A DNA stretch of 64,000 nt from Enterococcus malodoratus ATCC 43197 (GCF_000407185.1 NZ_KE136481.1:1093636-1157635); one strand, 5' to 3'. Shown: positions 18,187 to 27,875, counted from the stretch's first letter. Notes: generated by a model not told the origin, from the letters alone. Made by a program: numbers and translations.

Positions 18187-18667
18187 AGTTATCCTGCAAC
18201 ATTTTCTGATCATTGAAAAAATAGTAGCTCGTGACCAGATAAGCCAATAGAATCACTGCTAAAAAGAAATAAAAGACATGATCCTTAAGTGAATGCAGAT
18301 ACCACAAAACGAAGACCAAAACAGCGGGAATCAAAATGAATCGATTCCATGGCCGCTCCCAATACCTCCTGATCATCACCCACAGAAAACGCAACGGTAA
18401 AAATAGAATCCCAAACAACAACAAACCTGCGAACCACTGAATTTTTTTCATAACATCTGCCTCCTCAGCTTTTTGTGAAGAAGACCCTTCCGTTAATTGA
18501 ACAGCCAAAATCCTTTCTAGACTACTTCGAGAAATCGGATCTGGTTCACTTTTTCCTAACTCCCATTTTGAAATAGTTTGTCTCGTCACGTAGATTTGAT
18601 CTGCCAATTGCTGTTGAGTCATCTTCACTTCTTCTCTTCTTGAGCGAATTTGTTTTCCAATTTCCAT
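18185..18667 (-). CDS. XRE-family regulator with C-terminal membrane segments
   Basis: 160 residues. The N-terminal helix-turn-helix of the Cro/CI type covers residues 3-55 (IGKQIRSRREEVKMTQQQLADQIYVTRQTISKWELGKSEP). After a short linker come three hydrophobic segments, WFAGLLLFGILFLPLRF, FILIPAVLVFVLWYL and VFYFFLAVILLAYLVTSYYF. A DNA-binding domain tethered to the membrane is common in Firmicutes, but its signal and targets are unknown. Convergent with pepQ; the upstream flank at 18668-18770 separates it from the ytxH gene. Confidence 0.85.
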   Translation of the reverse strand: MEIGKQIRSRREEVKMTQQQLADQIYVTRQTISKWELGKSEPDPISRSSLERILAVQLTEGSSSQKAEEADVMKKIQWFAGLLLFGILFLPLRFLWVMIRRYWERPWNRFILIPAVLVFVLWYLHSLKDHVFYFFLAVILLAYLVTSYYFFNDQKMLQDN

Positions 18668-18748
18668 CTTCGTCTCCCCTTAATGATTGATTACTATGAC
18701 TCAAGATTACAGCAATAGCAGGCGTTGCGCACGCAATGGTAAAAAAAT

Positions 18749-18768
18749 AGCCCTCAAAAGTGAGGGCT
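18749..18768 (-). terminator. Terminator of the ytxH gene
   Basis: AGCCCTCA AAAG TGAGGGCT hairpin; on the minus strand it is followed by ATTTTTTT. Confidence 0.85.
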
Positions 18769-18775
18769 GCATCAT

Positions 18776-19342
18776 TTATTCTGGATTATTTTTTTCGACT
18801 TCTTCCTTTAGTTCTTCTTTGACTTCGGAGAAATCGGGTTTTTCTTTATTTAACTCTTTCGTTTTATCAGCTAAAGCTTCAGCACCTTCAGAAACGGTTT
18901 CTTTCGCATCCTCTTTGGCCACTTTCGCATCGATCACGATATCTTCTGAAGCATCCTCAGCGACATCTTTCGTATCGCTGGCTGCTTTACGAAAACGGTC
19001 AGACAAATCAGAGCTTTGACGTTTCAAATCTTCCAAAGTATCCGACGTAATGTCATCCATATCGTCCATTGAATCATTTACTTTGTCCTTCACATTTGAA
19101 GCCAGATCACTTGCTTGATCACTTAAATCAGAGGCGCGATCTTTTACAATCGATCCCATCTCGCTGGTCTTTGCAACAAAATCATCTGTATAATCAGACG
19201 CTAAGTCTAACCAATCATCTGTTTTCTTTGCTAAGTCTTCACGCAATTCTTTTCCTGATTTTGGTGCTAATAATAAAGCAACGACTGCTGCAGCCGTTCC
19301 GCCGATCAAAGCACCTGCTAAAAATTTTCCGCGTTTTGCCAT
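18776..19342 (-). CDS. YtxH domain-containing protein
   Basis: 188 residues. The N-terminal glycine-rich membrane segment FLAGALIGGTAAAVVALLLAPKSGKELREDL is the YtxH signature. It is followed by a long, highly charged helical region rich in Asp, Lys, Ser and Ala, likely extended or coiled coil (SDLSDQASDLASNVKD and similar stretches). Related genes in bacilli are stress-induced, with no defined biochemical role. Separated by 2 nt from the upstream DUF948 gene, so they form one operon. Confidence 0.85.
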   Translation of the reverse strand: MAKRGKFLAGALIGGTAAAVVALLLAPKSGKELREDLAKKTDDWLDLASDYTDDFVAKTSEMGSIVKDRASDLSDQASDLASNVKDKVNDSMDDMDDITSDTLEDLKRQSSDLSDRFRKAASDTKDVAEDASEDIVIDAKVAKEDAKETVSEGAEALADKTKELNKEKPDFSEVKEELKEEVEKNNPE

Positions 19343-19344
19343 TC

Positions 19345-19782
19345 TTACCCCTCCGTTTTCGTTGTTGTTTTGCGATCTCTAAAGAATCTCATCGTCGTAG
19401 CACCAACTTTTCCTGCAACACTAGCTTTCGCTGCATTCTTACTGACACCACCGACTTTTCCCGCCAAATTTCGGCTTGTGGTATTCAAATCAGAGACACT
19501 CTGACTCAAATCAGCCACCGCTGTAAACAATGGATCAATTGTTTCAACTTTCCCATTAATATCATTCAACAAGTGATTGCCTTTAACCAGCAATCCTTCG
19601 ACCTGCTGCATGAGTAAATCTACGTCCTTAGTAAGAACATCAATCGTCGTATTCGCCTCGGTCACTGTCGTTTCAACTTTTTCAACCGTTTTTGAAACTT
19701 GACTCAAGACACGCACTAAAAAGATAACCAAAACAACAAATGCTAGTGCCGCAATAATTGCTGCGATTCCACCTAAACTCAT
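19345..19782 (-). CDS. DUF948 domain-containing protein
   Basis: 145 residues. N-terminal membrane segment GGIAAIIAALAFVVLVIFLVRVL followed by a heptad-rich domain (VSKTVEKVETTVTEANTTIDVL, VDLLMQQVEGLLVKG) matching DUF948, a family related to chemotaxis-receptor-like coiled coils. A basic tail follows. It precedes ytxH in the same transcription unit, a pairing common in bacilli and enterococci. Function unknown; envelope location inferred. Confidence 0.85.
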   Translation of the reverse strand: MSLGGIAAIIAALAFVVLVIFLVRVLSQVSKTVEKVETTVTEANTTIDVLTKDVDLLMQQVEGLLVKGNHLLNDINGKVETIDPLFTAVADLSQSVSDLNTTSRNLAGKVGGVSKNAAKASVAGKVGATTMRFFRDRKTTTKTEG

Positions 19783-19884
19783 TCAATCGCTCCTCTCATT
19801 TTTCACTCATTATGCTAACTTAAATTATACCATTCTCATGGAAATTAATGAAAGAGAAAGAATTATAATTAAATCTAATAGAAA

Positions 19885-19913
19885 AGTACCTCAATTAAAT
19901 TTCTTGAGGTACT
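19885..19913 (-). terminator. Terminator overlapping the 3' end of the tetR-family gene
   Basis: AGTACCTCAA / TTGAGGTACT, a 10-bp stem. On the minus strand TTTTC follows. The stop codon of the regulator (19895) lies inside the loop. Confidence 0.7.
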
Positions 19914-20461
19914 TTCCTGAAGTTTTGACGAATGCCATTGTAAATGATTTCTAGATCACTGATTAAATCTGTTTCATCGAAATTCTGCTCAGTAAAACGA
20001 TCAGCATGTCCACGAAAATAATTCGTCATCACACGTTCAACTTGAATAATTTCTTTATCAGTTAGTTCACAGTCTATGAAGATACGATCAAATGCAGCTC
20101 TTAAAAAAACAGAGATGTTTTTTTCATAAGAGCGTATGTACTCTTTTTCATAAAAAACAGTATAAAAGGCATTTTTATTTTTTGCGTAGGCTGTCCATGT
20201 TTTTCCTAACTCTAGAAAAGCGCAAAGATTGGCTCTGCCTAAGATAGCATCCACCAGTTGCTCGCGAAACTCCTCCATTGCCTTTCTGACTACCGCTTGC
20301 CGTAATTCTGTCACGCTCCCTGTATGCGTATACAACGAAGGAGATTTGACCTCTAGGCGATCAGCGATCTTATTGAGTCTTAGTCCGCTGATACCAGACT
20401 CAGAGACCAAGGCCATCGCACATTCGATGACTATTTCTCTATTTAATCGGGAAGTTTTCAT
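19895..20461 (-). CDS. TetR-family transcriptional regulator
   Basis: 188 residues. N-terminal TetR helix-turn-helix covers residues 7-54: IVIECAMALVSESGISGLRLNKIADRLEVKSPSLYTHTGSV. The C-terminal ligand domain is all helical (FLELGKTWTAYAKNKNAFYTVFYEKEY). Start ATG follows AAGGAGACTGA. Transcribed alone, with no adjacent efflux or enzyme gene on the opposite strand that would hint at its target. Ligand and regulon unknown. Confidence 0.85.
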   Translation of the reverse strand: MKTSRLNREIVIECAMALVSESGISGLRLNKIADRLEVKSPSLYTHTGSVTELRQAVVRKAMEEFREQLVDAILGRANLCAFLELGKTWTAYAKNKNAFYTVFYEKEYIRSYEKNISVFLRAAFDRIFIDCELTDKEIIQVERVMTNYFRGHADRFTEQNFDETDLISDLEIIYNGIRQNFRKVPQEI

Positions 20462-20596
20462 TCAGTCTCCTTTTTTAATTCGTTATTTTCAAAAAACATT
20501 ATATAACAAAATAACCAATTTTTTCTATTAATTATTATGATGATTTACATTTGAAAAACCAATGATTTAATAAATTAAAATAACTAACAATATAAA

Positions 20597-20620
20597 AAGC
20601 GCAGAATCAAATCTGCGCTT
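20597..20620 (-). terminator. Terminator of galU
   Basis: AAGCGCAGA / TCTGCGCTT hairpin with loop ATCAAA; TTTTTATAT follows on the minus strand. It closes the hprK-lgt-gpsA-galU run. Confidence 0.8.
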
Positions 20621-20626
20621 AGTTAA

Positions 20627-21520
20627 TTATTTTTTTACTTTATTTTGACCACTTAACTCTTTTCCTAAAGCAATGATATAGTCATGCAATTTATCTTTGA
20701 TCTCAGGATGTTTCAATCCATACTCGATACTCGTTGTCATAAAGCCGAATTTATCACCCACATCGTAGCGTTTGCCTGTAAACTCTTGTGCAAATACGCG
20801 TTGTGTCCGATTCAAAGTGTCAATCGCATCCGTTAATTGGATCTCATTGCCTGCCCCTGGTTTTTGTGTCGCTAATACATCAAAAATTTCAGGTGTCAGT
20901 AAGTAACGGCCAATAATCGCTAAATTACTTGGTGCTTCTTCAGGTTTTGGTTTTTCGACAAAGTTCTTCACATTGAACAAGCCTTTAGATACTTCTTCAC
21001 CTGGATTGATGATGCCGTATTTTGATGTTTCCTTTTCAGGAACACGCATAACGGCGATCGTTGATGCATGCGTTTGTTCGTAATCGTTCATCAATTGTTT
21101 AGTCAACGGAACACGGTCTTCCATCAGATCATCACCCAACATCACGACAAATGGTTCGTTGCCAACAAAGGCACGTGCTTGCAAGACAGCATGCCCCAAG
21201 CCCTTTGGATGTGATTGACGAATGAAATGCAGATTAACATCGGTCGTCTCTTCGACTAATTTCAATAAATCTGTTTTGCCTTTTTCTTGCAGATTCATTT
21301 CTAATTCAATATTTGAGTCGAAATGATCTTCGATTGGGCGTTTGGCTTTTCCGGTCACGATTAAAATATCTTCGATCCCAGATTTTAATGCTTCCTCAAC
21401 GATGAATTGGATCGTTGGTTTGTCAACGATTGGCAACATTTCTTTGGCCATCGCTTTAGTAGCTGGTAGAAATCTTGTTCCCAAACCAGCGGCTGGAATA
21501 ACTGCTTTTTTTACTCGCAT
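20627..21520 (-). CDS. galU: UTP-glucose-1-phosphate uridylyltransferase
   Basis: Makes UDP-glucose for glycolipids, teichoic acid decoration and galactose metabolism. Nucleotidyltransferase start [31 protein letters not shown] at residues 4-34; metal/substrate site [17 protein letters not shown] and [22 protein letters not shown] are GalU-specific. 297 residues. Nineteen nt downstream of gpsA and probably in the same operon. Phosphorelay gene hprK leads this cluster, as in E. faecalis. Confidence 0.96.
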   Translation of the reverse strand: MRVKKAVIPAAGLGTRFLPATKAMAKEMLPIVDKPTIQFIVEEALKSGIEDILIVTGKAKRPIEDHFDSNIELEMNLQEKGKTDLLKLVEETTDVNLHFIRQSHPKGLGHAVLQARAFVGNEPFVVMLGDDLMEDRVPLTKQLMNDYEQTHASTIAVMRVPEKETSKYGIINPGEEVSKGLFNVKNFVEKPKPEEAPSNLAIIGRYLLTPEIFDVLATQKPGAGNEIQLTDAIDTLNRTQRVFAQEFTGKRYDVGDKFGFMTTSIEYGLKHPEIKDKLHDYIIALGKELSGQNKVKK

Positions 21521-21539
21521 GAATACTGTCCCACTCTTT

Positions 21540-22559
21540 CTATTCTAAAGTAAATTCATTTTCAAACGTACCTTCACGCATCATCAAATCGCGACAAGCC
21601 TGACGCACGTCTTTGTCATTGTATAAAACATCATAAATCGTTTCAGTAATCGGCATGCTGACATTCATACTGTCAGCTAATTCCTTAGCAGCTTTCGTCG
21701 TTGAAACACCTTCGACGATCATGCCCATATTATCTAAAACTTCATCTAGTTTGTGTCCTTTGCCTAATAAATTCCCTGCACGCCAGTTTCGTGAATGAAC
21801 CGAAGTACATGTTACGATCAAGTCGCCGACACCGCTCAAACCAATAAAAGTCAATGGATTTGCGCCCATCTCTACACCTAGACGACTGATCTCCGCCAAT
21901 CCACGAGTCATAATAGCCGCTTTAGCATCGTCTCCGTAAGAAAGTCCTGCCAAGGCACCCGCCCCTAGAGCAATGATATTTTTTAAAGCTGCACCCATTT
22001 CAACACCGATGACATCTGGGTTGGTGTAAATTCTAAGATATTCATTCATGAATAGTTTTTGCACATATTCGGCTAATTTTTGATCTTTACAAGCTGCTGT
22101 GATCGTAGTAATATCGTGAACTGCCACTTCTTCTGCGTGACTTGGTCCCGATAATACAACCACACCTTGACGATGTTCTTCAGGAATTTCTTCAATCAAA
22201 ACTTCTGAGATTCGTTTGTGCGTATCTTGCTCTAATCCTTTACTTGCATGGATAATTACGGGTTTATTTTCAGCTACTTTAGCAAATTCCTGTGCTACGG
22301 AGCGAATCGCTTTTGTTGGAACTACGAACAAAACAGCATCCGCATCTTTTACAGCTTCTTTCAGATCCTTTTCCCCTTTAATACTGTCGGGAATTTTTAA
22401 ATCCGGTAAGTAGTGGCGATTCGTGTGGTACGTGTTGATTTCATCAATTTGCGCCTCATGATTTCCCCAAATTCTTACTTCATGTCCATTTTCGGCCAAG
22501 ACTTGAGCTAATGCTGTTCCCCAAGAACCTGGTCCTAAAACTGCAACTTTTTGCTTCAC
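21540..22559 (-). CDS. gpsA: Glycerol-3-phosphate dehydrogenase [NAD(P)+]
   Basis: Reduces dihydroxyacetone phosphate to sn-glycerol 3-phosphate for phospholipid and lipoteichoic acid synthesis. N-terminal Rossmann [31 protein letters not shown], and the catalytic-Lys region [31 protein letters not shown]. 339 residues. An AGGAGG lies 6 nt before its start. A 138-nt gap separates it from lgt upstream. Confidence 0.96.
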   Translation of the reverse strand: MKQKVAVLGPGSWGTALAQVLAENGHEVRIWGNHEAQIDEINTYHTNRHYLPDLKIPDSIKGEKDLKEAVKDADAVLFVVPTKAIRSVAQEFAKVAENKPVIIHASKGLEQDTHKRISEVLIEEIPEEHRQGVVVLSGPSHAEEVAVHDITTITAACKDQKLAEYVQKLFMNEYLRIYTNPDVIGVEMGAALKNIIALGAGALAGLSYGDDAKAAIMTRGLAEISRLGVEMGANPLTFIGLSGVGDLIVTCTSVHSRNWRAGNLLGKGHKLDEVLDNMGMIVEGVSTTKAAKELADSMNVSMPITETIYDVLYNDKDVRQACRDLMMREGTFENEFTLE

Positions 22560-22697
22560 AGAGATTTCCTCCTAGTTCGTATTAAAGTACTTCTTTTCAT
22601 CAATATACCAGTAAATAGTATGGCTGGTATCCTAACTCGTACTGCTATTTTTTTAATCTACTATATTATCATAGCATAGATAACTGATACCACGTTC

Positions 22698-23528
22698 TTA
22701 TATTAAAGCCTGATTAGCACCCTTGTCACGTTCGTACAATTTGATATTTGTACTCTTTTTGCGACGATAATACAGTAGTGCGATTCCCCCGACAAAAAGA
22801 ACGACTGACAATAATTGGGAGACTCGAATTCCGCCAAATGCATACAGACTGTCCGTCCGCATTCCTTCGATAAAGAAACGGCCGAAGCTGTACCAAGTCA
22901 CGTAGCCTAAAAATAGCTCGCCACGTTTGAGCGATACGTTTTTTCTGATGAACAGAATCAAGATAAAACCTGCCAGGCTCCACATGGATTCATAGAAAAA
23001 GGTAGGTTGGCGAAAGGCGCCATCAATGTACATATTATTGATGATAAACTGCGGTAAATGGATGCTTTCCAAAAACTGCCTTGTCGTTTCACCGCCAAAA
23101 GCCTCATGATTCGTAAAATTACCCCAGCGGCCCATCGCTTGAGCCAGCATTACCCCTGGCGATACTACATCCAAAAATAACCATGGATCAATAAAATGGT
23201 GACGTGTATAGACGATCAAAACAAGTACCGCGGCGATCAATCCACCATAAATAGCTAATCCGCCGCTGCGTGTATTAAAAATCTGGATTGGATCGGCAAG
23301 ATACATCGGCAGATCGAACAAGACATAATACAAACGAGCGCCTATAATCGCAATCGGCAATGCCCATAGAAGAAAGTTCGTCATATCATCTTCTTTTAAA
23401 CCAACTCTCAATGCCTCACGGTTGGCGAGCCACAAAGCAATTGCTATTCCTGAAACAATAATGATCGCGTACCAATAAATTTGAAGACCAAACAATTCAA
23501 AGGCGGTGCGATTTATTTGTCCAACCAT
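22698..23528 (-). CDS. lgt: Prolipoprotein diacylglyceryl transferase
   Basis: Membrane enzyme that adds diacylglycerol to the lipobox cysteine of prolipoproteins, such as PstS in this window. About seven membrane segments; YWYAIIIVSGIAIALWLA at the start; the Lgt signature GRWGNFTNHEAFGG with catalytic Arg; HP-motif equivalent RQPTFFYESMWSL; FLGYVTWYSFGRFFIEGMRTDSLY. 276 residues. Begins 1 nt after hprK ends. Confidence 0.96.
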   Translation of the reverse strand: MVGQINRTAFELFGLQIYWYAIIIVSGIAIALWLANREALRVGLKEDDMTNFLLWALPIAIIGARLYYVLFDLPMYLADPIQIFNTRSGGLAIYGGLIAAVLVLIVYTRHHFIDPWLFLDVVSPGVMLAQAMGRWGNFTNHEAFGGETTRQFLESIHLPQFIINNMYIDGAFRQPTFFYESMWSLAGFILILFIRKNVSLKRGELFLGYVTWYSFGRFFIEGMRTDSLYAFGGIRVSQLLSVVLFVGGIALLYYRRKKSTNIKLYERDKGANQALI

Positions 23529-23529
23529 C

Positions 23530-24465
23530 TTATTGTCCTGAATTCTCTTCGATTAATTGGGTTAAACGATCTTCAAAGGTCTTCGTCGCATCGTAACCCA
23601 TTGTACGAGCACGGAAATTCATTGCTGCTACTTCGATGATGATTGCGACATTTCGACCAGTTTTCACTGGAATCTTCACCTGCGGAATTTTTACTTCTGC
23701 AATCTCCACTTCGGTATTGCCGCTGCCTAAACGGTCGTATTTTTTATCTTTCGACCAGCTTTCTAAATAAACTACTAGCTGAACCGGCATCGATCCGCGA
23801 ACAGCACTGGCGCCAAATAAGTTCATCACATCAATGATACCGATTCCGCGAATTTCGATTAAATGCTGCAAAATTCTAGGCGGTTCGCCGACTAATGTCA
23901 ATTCGTCTTGTTGATAAACATCGACACGATCATCTGCGATTAAACGATGTCCACGTTTGACTAGTTCCAGCGCAGTTTCACTCTTACCAATTCCGCTGTC
24001 ACCTTGAATCAGTACTCCTAAACCATAAACGTCCACCAATACGCCGTGAACACTGGTCCTTAATGCTAATCCGCCATTTAGAAAACTTGAGATTTCGCCT
24101 AATAAACGCGAAGTCGAGATCGGTGAACTTAATACTGGAATATTGCGTTCACTAGCTGCTTCGATCATTTCCTTTGGCGGCGTTAAGCCACGAGAAACGA
24201 TAAAAGCCGGAGTATCATCGCTGCACATACGACGTAAAACCATCAAGCGTTCTTCTGGCATCATACGCTCCGCGAAGGTAATTTCTTTATTTCCAAAAAG
24301 TTGTAAACGATCATGTGAATAATAATTAAAATAACCGGTCAATTCCAAACCTGGACGAGAAATATCGCCGGTGGTAATGACCCGCTCAAGACTTTCTTCA
24401 TCGCCAGTTACTACTTCCAATGAAAGTTTATTAACTAGTTCTTTTACTTTTACTGTTTCAGCCAT
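23530..24465 (-). CDS. hprK: HPr kinase/phosphorylase
   Basis: Phosphorylates or dephosphorylates HPr at Ser46. HPr-Ser-P is the corepressor of CcpA, also encoded here, so this enzyme connects glycolytic state to cre-controlled genes such as tre. N-terminal regulatory domain to about residue 130; Walker [22 protein letters not shown]; and the HprK-specific [18 protein letters not shown]. 311 residues. First gene of the hprK-lgt-gpsA-galU series, directly downstream of the lia genes. Confidence 0.97.
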   Translation of the reverse strand: MAETVKVKELVNKLSLEVVTGDEESLERVITTGDISRPGLELTGYFNYYSHDRLQLFGNKEITFAERMMPEERLMVLRRMCSDDTPAFIVSRGLTPPKEMIEAASERNIPVLSSPISTSRLLGEISSFLNGGLALRTSVHGVLVDVYGLGVLIQGDSGIGKSETALELVKRGHRLIADDRVDVYQQDELTLVGEPPRILQHLIEIRGIGIIDVMNLFGASAVRGSMPVQLVVYLESWSKDKKYDRLGSGNTEVEIAEVKIPQVKIPVKTGRNVAIIIEVAAMNFRARTMGYDATKTFEDRLTQLIEENSGQ

Positions 24466-24657
24466 ATAATCCCTCTTTTCTACACTTCCGCTCTATTTTA
24501 TCATTTTATCATTGGAGTGACTAGGTTCAGATAACCTTCTCAGATAAGAATCAAAAAGCCTTCATAAAAAGTTAATGAAACCGCATAAAAAAATATTTAA
24601 TTTGGTCTTGCCAGTTACTAATTTATCGGTTGAACCAGAAAAATTGTCAAAAAAAAA

Positions 24658-24679
24658 CGGATAGGTGATTACCTATCCG
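24658..24679 (-). terminator. Terminator of liaXYZ
   Basis: CGGATAGGT GATT ACCTATCCG, a 9-bp stem with nine T residues following on the minus strand. The liaZ stop codon is inside it. This separates the lia operon from hprK. Confidence 0.85.
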
Positions 24680-25031
24680 CATATTTGTCGATATTATGAT
24701 CTGAAACGATCGCATTGACAATCGCCATGACGATCGCCACCAAGATTGAGATGGCAAAGCTGGAAAAGCCAAAACGATAATTTCCTAATAAGTTGGAAGT
24801 CAATTGCAACATACCAGCGCTGATCACAAAGCTAAAGAGCCCCAAGGTCAAAATGTTCAACGGAAGTGAAAGCAGAATCAGAATCGGTTTCACTAATGTA
24901 TTCAAAATTGACAGGACAAAGCTTGCAGCAATAGCCATCGTCAAACTCTCCACATAAACTTGGTTGGGAAAGAGCACCGATAGTGAAATGAAAATCAGTG
25001 AGTTAGCTATTAAGCGCTGTAGGTAAGTCAT
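24669..25031 (-). CDS. liaZ: LiaZ, phage-holin-4-2-like membrane protein
   Basis: 120-residue protein with four hydrophobic segments (SLIFISLSVLFPN, LTMAIAASFVLSILNTLVKPILILLSLPLNILTLGLFSFVISAGMLQL, FAISILVAIVMAIVNAIV), of the PF04020 family. The segment NTLVKPILILLSLPLN is diagnostic. Third gene of liaXYZ, in the cell-envelope stress response to daptomycin and cationic peptides in enterococci. Its start overlaps the liaY stop by one base. The gene symbol rests on the conserved three-gene order. Confidence 0.82.
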   Translation of the reverse strand: MTYLQRLIANSLIFISLSVLFPNQVYVESLTMAIAASFVLSILNTLVKPILILLSLPLNILTLGLFSFVISAGMLQLTSNLLGNYRFGFSSFAISILVAIVMAIVNAIVSDHNIDKYADR

Positions 25032-25348
25032 TAAAAGTCGCTCCAGTCATCATCGTCGATTTTATCCGCTTTCTTACGTTGGCGGGACGTTTTTTTCTCG
25101 TAGTTGTTGTAATCATTGTTTCCATAGTATGGATTGTTGTGTCCATAAGAATCCCGGCCTTTTTGACCCGCAGGAATCACTAATGCTAACAAGACATATA
25201 GTACAACCGGTGCGCCGATTAAGCCGAAACTTAAGAAAACATAAATCACACGCACGATTGTCGGATCGATCCCGAAGTATTCGGCGATCCCGGCTAAGGT
25301 ACCTGTCAGTACCACATTAGTTCGTGACTTTTGTAATCTCTTTTGCAT
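25031..25348 (-). CDS. liaY: LiaY, PspC domain protein
   Basis: 105 residues. PspC domain with KRLQKSRTNVVLTGTLAGIAEYFGIDPTIVRVIYVFLSF and a second membrane segment GAPVVLYVLLALVIPAG, followed by a polar tail rich in Tyr, Asn and basic residues. Enterococcal LiaY links envelope-stress signalling to redistribution of anionic phospholipid domains and has been tied to cardiolipin synthase; a cls gene is present at 34764-36212. Second gene of the operon. Confidence 0.85.
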   Translation of the reverse strand: MQKRLQKSRTNVVLTGTLAGIAEYFGIDPTIVRVIYVFLSFGLIGAPVVLYVLLALVIPAGQKGRDSYGHNNPYYGNNDYNNYEKKTSRQRKKADKIDDDDWSDF

Positions 25349-25373
25349 ATGAATCTTCCTTCCTTATTATTTC

Positions 25374-26924
25374 CTAATTGTCGAAATCTTTCAAGAAAAT
25401 GCTGCCTGTTGTTGTAGATACATCGATTTTTGCCATTTTATCGGCTACACGACGGAATTGCAACAAGCGATTTGTTTTTTCTTTCTTTTCTCTGATTACT
25501 TCATAGTTTGACAGGCGGTCATTGATGCTGCCTAAGCTTGTTTTAGCTAGACCTTCCAAACCAATATTTTTGCCTAAAGAAACTTTGACGTTTCCGTTAA
25601 CTGAGCTTGCTTTAATTTTTTGTAAGCTGTCATGTCCAGCCGTTAACTTCACATCACCGTTTACTAATGAGATGCCATAATTTTGAACGGCCGCTTTAGA
25701 AGTAATATTGCCGTTAACCGTTTCGATGATTGAATCTAAAATCGCGCCTTCGCGGATTTCAATGTTGCCGTTGACGCCTTGGATTTCAAGCATTGTAGCG
25801 TCGATCTGTTTGAAGCTGATGTTACCGTTCGTTGATTTAGCATAAACGTCTTTGGCATCCATCTCTTCAACATTCAAATCACCATTTAACAATTTAACTG
25901 CTACGTGATCGTAAGTGCGTTTCGGCAAATAGAATACTAACTCCGCTTGAACCCGTTTGTTTGGTATTTGGAATGAGATGTGTTCATCATTCACTTCGAT
26001 TTGACTGCGTTCCATTAATGATTGTAATGGAGTTGCTTCGTTCATTTTACCATAAAGTTTGATTTTCGCATCTACTTTGATAGCTGCATCGTCCCAAGCC
26101 TTTAAGGTTACTTTACCATTTGCCAACTTGATGTCGATCAAGGTTGGTTCAACATCAGTGTATAAGAATTGATGTTCAAATTTCGAAGTTACAAGACCAG
26201 GAACTTTTACGTTGAAGTCTTTCCAATCAACATTTTCTTCCACTGTGTCAGAAACTGTTTTCCAAGTCTTCTTCATCAAGCGTCCTAATTGAACACCGGC
26301 TTCTCCTAGCTTTTCACCAACTTGTGAGAATGTTTCGCTTGCTTGATCTTTTAAATCATCTGGAATATCAAAGCGTGCACGATTGCGTTCTTTACGCGTT
26401 TCGTTTTGGTTGTCCTGCACGTTCTTCAATTCTTCTTCTTTTTCTTCAGCTTCTTCTTCTAACTCAGCGATTTTTTCTTTAAGATTATCAATCGCCTCTT
26501 CCACAGCTTCACGAATGTCATCGTCTTCTTCAGATAATGTATCCAACTCTTCTTTCGTGTCTAACTCCATCAAAACTTCTTCTTTTTCATGAAGTGCCGC
26601 TTTCAGCTCTTTTTTCTTTTGATTGATTTCATCAATATGAGCAGAAATTTGGTTGGCTTCGGTGGCTAAGTCATCAAAATAAGCTTCAAGTTCTTCCAAG
26701 TCCTGTTCTTCAGAACGATCTGCTTCTTCTGTGTCTTTTCCTTTTTCCCATTCATCAACTAAATTGGTTGCTTGGTCGCGGTGGTAAGAATCCACTTTAT
26801 CAGCAGCTTGTTTGATCTGCGCTTCATCTTTCGCCTTGGCCATAGTTTCTAGTAAATCCAAACCTTCTTCAGTTGATAAAATACCTTTTTTAACTAATTC
26901 CATAATTCGTTGTCTTTCATTCAT
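25374..26924 (-). CDS. liaX: LiaX, DUF4097 envelope-stress protein
   Basis: 516 residues. N-terminal helical domain NERQRIMELVKKGILSTEEGLDLLETMAKAKDEA, then a long acidic coiled coil (about residues 65-180), a middle segment, and a C-terminal DUF4097 beta-helix-like domain with repeated NGN/NGD motifs (KLLNGDLNVEEMD, TNGNISFKQID, VNGNIEIREG). This is the layout of enterococcal LiaX, which senses daptomycin and antimicrobial peptides and restrains LiaFSR. ATG at 26924 is chosen: AGGAGG is 8 nt upstream, and the TTG six codons earlier overlaps that site. Confidence 0.9.
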   Translation of the reverse strand: MNERQRIMELVKKGILSTEEGLDLLETMAKAKDEAQIKQAADKVDSYHRDQATNLVDEWEKGKDTEEADRSEEQDLEELEAYFDDLATEANQISAHIDEINQKKKELKAALHEKEEVLMELDTKEELDTLSEEDDDIREAVEEAIDNLKEKIAELEEEAEEKEEELKNVQDNQNETRKERNRARFDIPDDLKDQASETFSQVGEKLGEAGVQLGRLMKKTWKTVSDTVEENVDWKDFNVKVPGLVTSKFEHQFLYTDVEPTLIDIKLANGKVTLKAWDDAAIKVDAKIKLYGKMNEATPLQSLMERSQIEVNDEHISFQIPNKRVQAELVFYLPKRTYDHVAVKLLNGDLNVEEMDAKDVYAKSTNGNISFKQIDATMLEIQGVNGNIEIREGAILDSIIETVNGNITSKAAVQNYGISLVNGDVKLTAGHDSLQKIKASSVNGNVKVSLGKNIGLEGLAKTSLGSINDRLSNYEVIREKKEKTNRLLQFRRVADKMAKIDVSTTTGSIFLKDFDN

Positions 26925-26974
26925 AGAAATTGCCTCCTTCAAAAAGCAAATACCTTACTTTTGTTTACATTCAT

Positions 26975-27018
26975 ATTATGCAATGTTTTTGAGCATTTGT
27001 CATAGGACTAAAGACCCA
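26975..27018 (-). promoter_or_regulatory. liaX promoter with LiaR-like box
   Basis: On the minus strand ATGACA (26998-27003), a 17-nt spacer and CATAAT (26975-26980) form the promoter. Immediately upstream is TGGGTCTTTAGTCCTA (27003-27018), matching 14 of 16 positions of the LiaR box described in Bacillus (TGAGTCTwwrGTCTyA). Position and match suggest direct activation by the response regulator LiaR. Confidence 0.7.
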
Positions 27019-27074
27019 TCTTTTTATCCGACTTCTTAAAGAATGTGTTTCTTCCTATTAATATGTAGAAAAAA

Positions 27075-27096
27075 CCAGCTAGAATTATCTAGCTGG
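27075..27096 (-). terminator. Terminator of the pst-phoU operon
   Basis: CCAGCTAGA / TCTAGCTGG hairpin followed on the minus strand by TTTTTTC, 10 nt after the phoU stop. Confidence 0.85.
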
Positions 27097-27105
27097 CAGA
27101 TTGTC

Positions 27106-27783
27106 TTAAAATGTTTCGTTGCGATTGCTGTTAAGCTCAGTGATTTTTCCTGTCGCTAAGTAAACGATCCATTCACAAATATTCGTTACATAATCACCCA
27201 CGCGTTCCAAGTAGCCTGCAACGTGCAGATAATCGGTTCCGCTAATGATCGTATCGGATTCTTTTTCCATAGTATTCGTGGTCATGTCATATATTTTTTG
27301 GAAATAGTCGTTCACTCGTTCATCCATTAATGCAATCATTCGAGCGTCTTTTTCGTCAGTCTTAACATAAGCGATCAAAACATTGTCCACCATTTTTTTT
27401 ACGTAGTTGGACATTTCATTGATTTCTTTTTCGACTTCTAAAATCCGCGGCAGACCTTTTAAGCGAATGGTCGATTTGGCAACAGAGACCGCATGGTCCC
27501 CCATTCGTTCCAAGTCAGAGCTGGCTTTCATAATCGTAATGATCGTCCGCAAGTCTGTAGTGACGGGTTGCTGTAAAGCGATCATTTCAAAACTTTTTTT
27601 CTCCAAGCGGACTTCCATGTCATTGATCTCAACATCATGGTCGATAACCTCTTGTGCTAATTTTTTATCATGATCAATATATGAACGGACCGATTTGTGC
27701 ACGGCACTTGAGACCATCATACCCATTTCATAAAACTGATTGTGAAGATTCAGCAAATCTTCTTCAAATTGTGTACGTAACAT
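27106..27783 (-). CDS. phoU: Phosphate signalling/transport regulator PhoU
   Basis: Two-repeat all-helical protein that couples the Pst transporter to the Pho two-component system and restrains uptake when phosphate is ample. 225 residues. Metal-binding E-x3-D-x3 segments appear twice: DLERMGDHAVSVAKS and YLERVGDYVTNICEW. The ATG at 27783 is preceded by AAGGAGGG at 5 nt. The upstream frame starting at 27807 includes that site and is rejected. Last gene of the pstC-pstA-pstB1-pstB2-phoU run. Confidence 0.95.
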   Translation of the reverse strand: MLRTQFEEDLLNLHNQFYEMGMMVSSAVHKSVRSYIDHDKKLAQEVIDHDVEINDMEVRLEKKSFEMIALQQPVTTDLRTIITIMKASSDLERMGDHAVSVAKSTIRLKGLPRILEVEKEINEMSNYVKKMVDNVLIAYVKTDEKDARMIALMDERVNDYFQKIYDMTTNTMEKESDTIISGTDYLHVAGYLERVGDYVTNICEWIVYLATGKITELNSNRNETF

Positions 27784-27875
27784 CGTTGCCCTCCTTTTCA
27801 TAATCACGAATCAACTTTTCCATGAAAAATTAATTCTATTCGAGTCATAGACTATCTCTACTAGTTTCTTGCAAG

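Noticed and set aside
19069-19617. 182-residue open frame on the + strand opposite the ytxH and DUF948 genes
   Set aside because: Low-complexity composition, no ribosome site, overlapped by two well-supported genes on the other strand.
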